Origin: Elusimicrobiales bacterium
GTDB taxonomy: Bacteria > Elusimicrobiota > Elusimicrobia > Elusimicrobiales > UBA9959
Assembly: GCA_028688015.1 (NCBI GenBank)
Contig: JAQTZB010000008.1
Coordinates: 1-64,000 of the forward strand
Direction: 5' to 3'
Length of the DNA stretch: 64,000 nucleotides
The position numbers were made by a program, and so were the translations under genes. The notes under the pieces were generated by a model. The model had not been told where the DNA came from, made no database searches, and was given only the letters and a program-made list of their open reading frames with translations. Positions 56,350-64,000 of this stretch are shown one piece after another; the stretch's first letter is position 1; the number at the start of each line of letters is the position of its first letter.

Positions 56350-56909
56350 TTGTTCTCCATCAGGCCGACCCGCGTATCCAGCCAGGCCTCGGCGGCGGCC
56401 ACGGCCTCCGCCCAGCCCTCTTCGGACAGGTCAATTATAACAGTATCCGCCATCCGCCCGAAAGCGCCCTCGAAAGTTCCGGCGCCGCGGCGCAGGAAGA
56501 CCAGGCACTGCGCGCCGGAGAACAGCAGTTCCGTGGCCCGCGCGCTGAACCGCTCCGATTTCAGCGCCATCGGCCCCAGCTCGTCGAAGAGCAATACCCG
56601 GCCGGCCGCGGCGGCGGCCTCCAGCGCGGGCAGGGCCGTGCGCTCGAGCGCGGCCAGGTCCAGGGCGTATTTATTGAAAGAGACCGGCGAGACTATGGCG
56701 CGCGAGGCCAGCACGGCCCGTGCGCCGCCGAGCGCCGCCACCTCGTAGCCCTCGCGCTTGCCGCCGGAGCGCAGCTCCAGCGTGCGAAAGCCGCCCAGCC
56801 AGCGGGCGTACGCGGAGGCGAGCCTGCCGGAGAGCCGTTCCTTCAGACCGCAGTCGGAAAAAGCGAAGACCAGCCTGGAGGCCTTTAGTAATTCCGGGGG
56901 CAGTTTCAT
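56346..56909 (-). CDS. THEP1-like protein with a degenerate nucleotide-binding loop
   Basis: 187 residues. Family clues to the THEP1 (NTPase_1) group: RTLELRSGGKREGYEVAALG corresponds to the F(x)T/ExR ... GF segment. NKYALDLAALERTALPALEA corresponds to the YxV/N-x-x-x-L-E block, and LLFDELGPMALKSERF is the Walker B 'DEIGPMEL' motif. The N-terminal P-loop (GxxGxGKTT) is replaced by VFAFSDCGLKERLSGRLASA, with no glycine-lysine-threonine triad. It overlaps both the TPR gene and murC by 4 bp. Loss of the P-loop suggests a non-catalytic or altered role. Confidence 0.6.
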   Translation of the reverse strand: MKLPPELLKASRLVFAFSDCGLKERLSGRLASAYARWLGGFRTLELRSGGKREGYEVAALGGARAVLASRAIVSPVSFNKYALDLAALERTALPALEAAAAAGRVLLFDELGPMALKSERFSARATELLFSGAQCLVFLRRGAGTFEGAFGRMADTVIIDLSEEGWAEAVAAAEAWLDTRVGLMENK

Positions 56910-58501
56910 TTGGTCTCCAGCCAGGCCAGGTTGGCCAGCGCGGTCTTGTTGGCGGGCTCAAGGCGCAGGGCCTCTTTGCACTCGGCCAGCGCCTTAGCCT
57001 CGTCGCCGGCCTCCACCCAGGCCGCGGCGCGGCCCAGGGCGGCCTGCGCTCCTCCGCCGGAGAATTCCCCGAGCGCGGCGTCCGGCTCGCCCAGCAGCAG
57101 GTAGCCGAGCCCCTTGATCAGCTTTACACCGCCGTCGGCGTCCGCGGCGTCCTCCAGTTCGTCGAGAGCCTCGGCCGCGTTGTCCAGCCAGTTGTCGCCC
57201 ATCACCCAGAGGCCCATGTCGTTGCCGACGTCGCGCGGCTTGTAGAGCGCTTTGTTCTTGCCCCGCTTCCCCTCCGCCGCTGGCACAGAAGTGTCGATGC
57301 TGAAATTCAACCTGGCGTCGCTGCCGGCCGACACGCCCTTCAGCAGTTTGTCGGCCTCGGCTGCGATCTCGGCCGCCCGCCGGCGGCGCTCTTCGGGAGA
57401 GGACGCCGGCAGGAAATATTCGCGCTTGCTGTAGCCCACCTTGGGCTTGTTGAAGGCCGAGCGCAGCCGCCCGGCCAGTTTCTCCCCGGCGGGTGCCTCC
57501 TGCAGCACGGCCTTGGGGGTTTCAAGCAGCTCCACCACGGCGCGGGCCTCCTGCTCCGGGGGCACCTTGGCCAGCGCCGAATACAGCGGCCCCTGCGGCT
57601 CCGGGCCGGCGGGCGCCTGCTGCGCTCCGGAATAGGCCAGCGCCATGGAGATGCCTCCCTTCTCGTTGGCCGGAGCCAGCAGGAACGCGCCCTCCAGGGC
57701 CTTCGCCGACTCGCCCGCGCGGCCCGCCTTGCGCAGGGCCCAGGCCAGCCGGAACCGGGCCACCGAATCGCGCGGCTTCACGGCAAGCGCCCGGCGGTAA
57801 AGTTTGACCGCCTCGGCCAGCCTGCCGTCGCGCTCGCGCAGCACGGCCAGCTCCAGGAGCGCGTCCTCGTATTCGGGGAACAGGGAAACGGCCTTCTCGA
57901 ACTGCGCCGCGGCGTCGGCGTAGCGGCCGGAGCGGGCGTAGAACAGGCCGAGCTGGAAGCGGTAGAGCGGGCTCGCCGGGTCCGCGGCGGCGGCGGCGCG
58001 GAAATAGTCCAGCGCTTTCGCGCGGTTGCCGAGCGCGGCGTAGACGGAGCCCGCGTTCATCTTGACGTCGGGCCGGGCCTGGTCGTGCCGCTCCGCGGCC
58101 AGGAAGTCCTCCAGCGCCTCGGGCAGCCGTCCGGCCCGCGCGCGCACTATGCCGCGCAGCTGGAAAGCCATGGAATTCTCCGGGTCCAGGCGCAGCGCCT
58201 CCTCGAACTCGATCAAGGCCTTACCTGGCTCTCCCAGCCAGTACAGCGCCGAGCCGTAGAGCACGCGCGGCCACGGGCTGCCGGGATTTTTCTGCGCCGC
58301 CTTGAAAAACTCGTCGGCGGCGGCGGGGTAGTTCTCCCCCTCCATCAGCGCGTAGCCGCGCTTCAGGTTGAGGGCGCTCTGGTCTTCCATGATGCGGTCC
58401 CAGACGGTCCGTTGGCCGGCCGGCGACGCCACGCCGCCGGCGGGCGCCGGCAGGCAGGCGGCCAGCAGGAGGAAGAGGATTTTTGCGTTAACGGAGTTCA
58501 T
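56906..58501 (-). CDS. Exported TPR-repeat protein
   Basis: 531 residues. A signal peptide (ILFLLLAACLPAPAGGVASP) is followed by at least seven tetratricopeptide repeats across residues 45-290, such as PWPRVLYGSALYWLGEPGKA, FQLRGIVRARAGRLPEALED and FQLGLFYARSGRYADAAAQF. A basic, less structured middle region and two further TPR-like units complete it. TPRs provide protein-protein contact, here in the periplasm. It overlaps the THEP1-like gene by 4 bp and starts about 20 bp after the LysM-FecR gene. Confidence 0.78.
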   Translation of the reverse strand: MNSVNAKILFLLLAACLPAPAGGVASPAGQRTVWDRIMEDQSALNLKRGYALMEGENYPAAADEFFKAAQKNPGSPWPRVLYGSALYWLGEPGKALIEFEEALRLDPENSMAFQLRGIVRARAGRLPEALEDFLAAERHDQARPDVKMNAGSVYAALGNRAKALDYFRAAAAADPASPLYRFQLGLFYARSGRYADAAAQFEKAVSLFPEYEDALLELAVLRERDGRLAEAVKLYRRALAVKPRDSVARFRLAWALRKAGRAGESAKALEGAFLLAPANEKGGISMALAYSGAQQAPAGPEPQGPLYSALAKVPPEQEARAVVELLETPKAVLQEAPAGEKLAGRLRSAFNKPKVGYSKREYFLPASSPEERRRRAAEIAAEADKLLKGVSAGSDARLNFSIDTSVPAAEGKRGKNKALYKPRDVGNDMGLWVMGDNWLDNAAEALDELEDAADADGGVKLIKGLGYLLLGEPDAALGEFSGGGAQAALGRAAAWVEAGDEAKALAECKEALRLEPANKTALANLAWLETK

Positions 58502-58522
58502 CGCCGCGCCGCCCCCGGCGCG

Positions 58523-59667
58523 CTAGCGCCCTACCCTGACGGGCCGCGGCGCGGAGAACTTGCCCTCGAAGCCCAGCAGGTCTATCAGGGCGACGCGCAT
58601 GTAATAGTTGCCGGCCGGCAGCGTCTCGTTGAGGTCTATCTTGTCGAAGGCGTCATAGGTCTTGTCGAGGGCGGTGGTAGTGAAAGTCTGGTCCTTGGAG
58701 ACCTGCAGGTGGTAGCTCTGCACCGGGCTGCCCACGGAGAGCATCTTCACGACCTCCGCGGTGTCGAGCGCTTTGTCGTTGAGGTCGGGGACATTGGCGC
58801 CTTTGGGCAGCTCGCCCTGGGGCGGTTTGACGCCGGTGCCGGCCTTAGGCCCCTTGCCCAGGTTGCCCAGCGAGACCACTCCGCCTTCGGACCGGAACTG
58901 CGCGGCGGCGCCGTTGGCCAGCGCCGTCTGGGAGCCCTCGGCGAGCTGCGGCAGCGGCGGCAGCTTGACCGGCTTGGAGGGCGCCATGTCCATCTTCACC
59001 TCGGAGGCGAAGCCGGCGGGTACCTCCACGGTCTTGCCGCCCGCCTCCACGTCGGCGCGGCCCTTGAAGACCTGCACAACGGTGGTGAGGTCTTCGCGGA
59101 TCTTGGCGCCGAACTCCGTATCCTTGGTCTTGGGGGTAATGCGGCTCGACGGCGTCACCACGCGCGAGCGCAGGCCGCGCATTTCGCCGGCCATCAGCCG
59201 CACGTCGGTATTCTTGTCGTTGGGCGGGCGCAGCACGGCGATGGAATTGGGAAAGAGGTTGAGGATCTCGCCGGTATAGAATTTCACGTCGGCCCGCGCA
59301 TCCACGCGGGTGCGCAGGGTGTCGCCCTTGTAGAGGTCCATGCCGCCGCTGACGCCTTTCCAGTCGGCGCCGCCGCTCTTGCGGGTCATGACCTCGTTGA
59401 TGAAATAGACCAGCCGCGCGGCGCGGTACTGCTCCTTGATCAGGTTCACCGGCACCTTCAGCGGCATCCCGGGCAGGGCTATCGACGGGTCGGCGGAAGG
59501 CAGCCGGTTGTATTTCAGGATCTCGTTCCACTTCTTGGGGTCTTTCAGGTAGGTATTGGAAATGCTCCACAGCGTGTCGCCGGGCTTGACGATGATCGTC
59601 TGCAGCTCCTCCGCCGCCCCGAACGCGTCCTGGCGCAGCAGCATCAGCAGGCTTATCAGGAATTTTA

Positions 59668-59671
<4 letters not shown>
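58523..59671 (-). CDS. Exported LysM plus FecR-domain protein
   Basis: 382 residues. After a short hydrophobic signal (about 3-18), a LysM domain spans about 25-75 (IIVKPGDTLWSISNTYLKDP with KKWNEILKYNR), which binds peptidoglycan. A FecR-like domain follows (about 100-220; YKGDTLRTRVDARADVKFYT and GEMRGLRSRVVTPSS), and the C-terminus carries an Ig/Fn3-like part (SYHLQVSKDQTFTTTALDKT). FecR domains often bind polysaccharide or relay signals. Its start overlaps the histidine kinase stop by 4 bp, so the kinase and wall protein are translated together. Confidence 0.82.
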
Positions 59672-61818
<2,147 letters not shown>

Positions 61819-61894
61819 AGTTGTATATATAATTATAGCAGACTTGACGGAGCGAATGGCGCCGGTATTTTAAAGCTGTTATCGGGAGCCGGGC

Positions 61895-62500
61895 TCAGCC
61901 GGCGGGAAACAGTTCCAGCAGGGCGGGCAGCAGCCCTTTCAGCGCGGCGGCCCTGTGGCTGACAGAGTTCTTTTCGGCGTCGCTGAATTCCGCCAGGGTG
62001 CGGGGCCCGGCCCCCACCTCGAACAGCGGGTCGTAGCCGAAGCCGTTGCCGCCCCGCGGGGCGGCGGTGATGCGTCCCTCGAGGACTCCCCGCGCGGTGC
62101 GCACCGCGCCAGAGGGCAGGGCCAGCGCCGTCACGCAGGCGAAGCGGGCCGCGCGCCCTGCCGGTGGCACCCCGGCCAGCGCGGCGAGCAGCCGGGCGTT
62201 ATTGTCGGCATAGGAAGCTTTTTCCCCCGCATAGCGCGCGGAGCGCACGCCGGGCGCCCCGCCGAGCGCGTCCACCTCCAGCCCGGTATCGTCGGCCAGC
62301 GCCGGCAGGCCCGTGAAGCGCGCGGCCGCCAGGGCCTTCTTCAGCGCGTTGGCCTCCAGCGTCTCGCCGTCCTCCTCGGCCGGAACGGCCCCGGGGAAAG
62401 AGGAAAGGGCCCGCAGTTCGGGGAACAGGCCAGGCAGGAGAGCGCGGAGCTCGCCCAGTTTATGCGGGTTAAAAGTAGCGATGACGAGTATTTTTCCCAT
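61895..62500 (-). CDS. rdgB: XTP/dITP diphosphatase (house-cleaning nucleotide pyrophosphatase)
   Basis: 201 residues from ATG 62500; the open frame to 62830 is the shadow of the divergent gene. It hydrolyses deaminated purine triphosphates. ILVIATFNPHKLGELRALLP is the substrate-binding TxN-x-x-K motif; EANALKKALAAARFTGLPAL and ADDTGLEVDALGGAPGVRSA hold the metal/catalytic residues, and GNGFGYDPLFEV with FSDAEKNSVSHRAAAL completes the family. The intergenic distance to the divergent TPR gene is only 21 bp. Confidence 0.95.
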   Translation of the reverse strand: MGKILVIATFNPHKLGELRALLPGLFPELRALSSFPGAVPAEEDGETLEANALKKALAAARFTGLPALADDTGLEVDALGGAPGVRSARYAGEKASYADNNARLLAALAGVPPAGRAARFACVTALALPSGAVRTARGVLEGRITAAPRGGNGFGYDPLFEVGAGPRTLAEFSDAEKNSVSHRAAALKGLLPALLELFPAG

Positions 62501-62509
62501 GAAATGTAT

Positions 62510-62515
62510 TAGAAT
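62510..62515 (+). promoter_or_regulatory. -10 box directly upstream of a GTG start (candidate leaderless gene)
   Basis: TAGAAT ends 6 nt before GTG 62522, the same spacing as the TATAAT box before ATG 24862. No ribosome-binding site is seen and the -35 region is poor. A transcript beginning at the GTG is the simplest reading. Confidence 0.4.
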
Positions 62516-62521
62516 ATATAC

Positions 62522-64000
62522 GTGGCCGACAGTTTTCCCAATGTTAACATTTTTGAAGGGGCCCCCGGCCGCTTCCTCGACGCGCTGCCCCTCTTTTCCG
62601 GCCTGCCCGCGCTGGCGCTGCCGCTGCGCCGGGAAACCGCCGGTCCGGCCCACCTGCACACCCTCGCCGATTTTACCGAGGGAGGGCGGCAGGCCCTGGC
62701 GGCCTTCTCCGACCCCGCGCTGGTAGAGGCGCCGCTGCTGACCCCCGCCCCCGCGGAGGCCGCCCAGCTCTTCTTCCACGCGCCGCTGCACGACCTCTTC
62801 ATCTTCAACCCGCAGCACCCGCAGTCTCATTACCGCTGCGTGCCGTTCAAGGCCTCACGCCTGGACATGTCGCTGCTGGCCGGCTGCATGAAGGTCTCCG
62901 CGAAGGGCGCGCCCTCCGACCCCGCCGGCCAGGCCGCGGGCGAGTTCGCCCTGGGGAACCTGCACGCGGCGCATTACCTCTGCGCGCTGGCCGACGCCCG
63001 CAACCCCGCCTCCCGCGCGCGCTTCGCCATGGGCGCGGCGCTGGTGGAACTGGGCTTGCTGCAGGAGGCCTACGACCTGCTGAAGGCCGACTGGGACCCG
63101 GAGGCGCGCCTGCTGCTGGCCGTGATCCACCGCCGGACCGGCAACGCCGCGGAGGCCCGCCAGATACTGGCCGGCCTGGACCAGATGGCCCCGCTCGCGG
63201 AGCGCAGGGCGATCGAAACCGCCTGGCTGGACCTGGAGGAAGGCAAGGACGACGAGGCGCAGAAAGCTTTCCAGCGCCTCTCCTCGGCCGCCTTCGAAAA
63301 GACGGAGGCGCTCTCCGGCCTCGGCGCGGCCCTGGCGAAAACGGCTTTCAAAGCCAGGGACAAGGGCCGCGTGGCTGCCGCCGTCACGGCGCTCAAGTCC
63401 GCGCTGGTCACGCCGTCGTCCGCCTCCGCCCGCATCTTCTTCCAGCTCGGCAATATTTATTTCCGCTCCGGCGACCCGGCGCAGGCCGAGGCCTGCTACC
63501 GGCGCTCGGCGGCGCTGGCCCCGGCCGTGCAGGCCCTGGCCAACCTGGCCCTCACGCTGATAAAGACCGGCAAGCACGCCGAGGCGGCGGCGGTAACGGC
63601 GCAGGTGGCGCTGACCGACCTGGCCTCTGCGAAGCGGCTCACTGCCGAGTTCCCCAAAGAGAAGACCGCCGAATTATTCCCGGCTCCGGCTCCGGCGCAG
63701 GACCGCTCGAAGCCGGTCCTTATCAGACAGGCCCCGGCGGTGCCCGAGCAGCCGGTCCCCGCTCCGGTCCCCACGCCTGCCCCCGCGCCTGCTCCTGCGC
63801 CGGCCCCCGCGCCGGCCCCCGCGCCTGCTCCAGCGCCCGCTCCCCAGGCACGGCCTGCCCCGGCTCCGGCGCCAGCCCCGGCCTCAGGCGGGCTGAACGA
63901 CGCGGGCGGCGGTTTCAAGTTCATAAATCCCTCGGCGGCGGCTCCCGGTTCCGGAGGCTCGCTGCTGGAGCCGGCCCGCCCGCGGGACGCCTCGGTTTCC
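62522..64000 (+). CDS. TPR-repeat protein with a Pro/Ala repeat linker, 3' end outside the window
   Basis: 493 codons visible, no stop. It starts GTG (VADSFPNVNIFEGAPGRFLD). Residues about 150-370 contain TPR-like units (ASARIFFQLGNIYFRSGDPA with QAEACYRRSAALAP). Around residues 400-450 a run of Pro-Ala dipeptides forms an extended, rigid spacer, and the chain continues into a Gly/Ser/Pro-rich region. No signal peptide is seen. It is unlikely to be an artefact, because GC-skewed codon usage persists throughout. Function is unknown. Confidence 0.65.
   Translation, partial: MADSFPNVNIFEGAPGRFLDALPLFSGLPALALPLRRETAGPAHLHTLADFTEGGRQALAAFSDPALVEAPLLTPAPAEAAQLFFHAPLHDLFIFNPQHPQSHYRCVPFKASRLDMSLLAGCMKVSAKGAPSDPAGQAAGEFALGNLHAAHYLCALADARNPASRARFAMGAALVELGLLQEAYDLLKADWDPEARLLLAVIHRRTGNAAEARQILAGLDQMAPLAERRAIETAWLDLEEGKDDEAQKAFQRLSSAAFEKTEALSGLGAALAKTAFKARDKGRVAAAVTALKSALVTPSSASARIFFQLGNIYFRSGDPAQAEACYRRSAALAPAVQALANLALTLIKTGKHAEAAAVTAQVALTDLASAKRLTAEFPKEKTAELFPAPAPAQDRSKPVLIRQAPAVPEQPVPAPVPTPAPAPAPAPAPAPAPAPAPAPAPQARPAPAPAPAPASGGLNDAGGGFKFINPSAAAPGSGGSLLEPARPRDASVS

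Noticed and set aside
63690..63880. CRISPR-like short repeat array
   Set aside because: The repeats are Pro-Ala codons of an open frame, with no spacers of constant length.

Overview
The window looks like a chromosomal segment of a GC-rich, Gram-negative (diderm), anaerobe-leaning bacterium. Supporting features are a TonB-dependent receptor and several small outer-membrane proteins, hydrogenase maturation genes (hypC, D, E, F), nickel/cobalt and molybdate uptake, a short type IV pilin with a PilB ATPase and PilD peptidase, and a secreted clostripain-family (C11) peptidase. My best guess is Elusimicrobiota or a neighbouring phylum, based on the pilin type and the overall gene mix. This is an inference; no rRNA gene is present to settle it.

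Layout. Positions 1-8350 are a lower-GC accessory stretch: the end of an IS481-type insertion sequence, secreted or membrane-anchored proteins of unknown function, and a partly duplicated gene pair (4.0-4.3 kb and 8.0-8.3 kb). Positions 8365-10926 hold a molybdate ABC transporter behind a Fur-family regulator with a clear palindromic operator. Positions 11023-17206 are the most striking part. A promoter and a structured leader with an internal terminator precede a DUF1646 membrane transporter, followed without a break by a sensor-fused trehalose-6-phosphate synthase, trehalose-phosphatase, a DUF5752 protein and a TreT-type trehalose synthase. Read together, this is a sodium/osmotic stress operon, probably controlled by a Na+-type riboswitch.

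Positions 17.4-26.4 kb carry a soluble histidine kinase, a DUF134-NifX-ferredoxin-YeiH operon, a secreted metallo-beta-lactamase-fold protein, an RNA methyltransferase-like protein, a dicarboxylate symporter and an M28 peptidase. Positions 26.5-34.1 kb hold an M15-like peptidase, a CbiM/Q/O metal transporter, two paralogous outer-membrane proteins, NikR with its own operator, and a BtuB-like receptor behind a cobalamin riboswitch. Positions 34.3-42.3 kb hold the C11 peptidase and the hypCD-lysR-hypE-X-hypF operon. Positions 42.4-47.6 kb contain three tRNA genes (Leu, Tyr, Ser), pilD, pilA, smpB, an outer-membrane protein and pilB.

From 47.6 kb to the end are mostly housekeeping or cell-envelope genes: DUF192, a subtilisin-like protease, a HAD hydrolase, efp, htpX-lemA, an M24 peptidase, rsmA, murC, a degenerate THEP1-like protein, and a TPR / LysM-FecR / histidine kinase run. 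The window closes with rdgB and a divergent TPR protein that is cut by the window end. Almost everything lies on the minus strand; only six plus-strand genes are supported. Intrinsic terminators are frequent and mark unit boundaries well.
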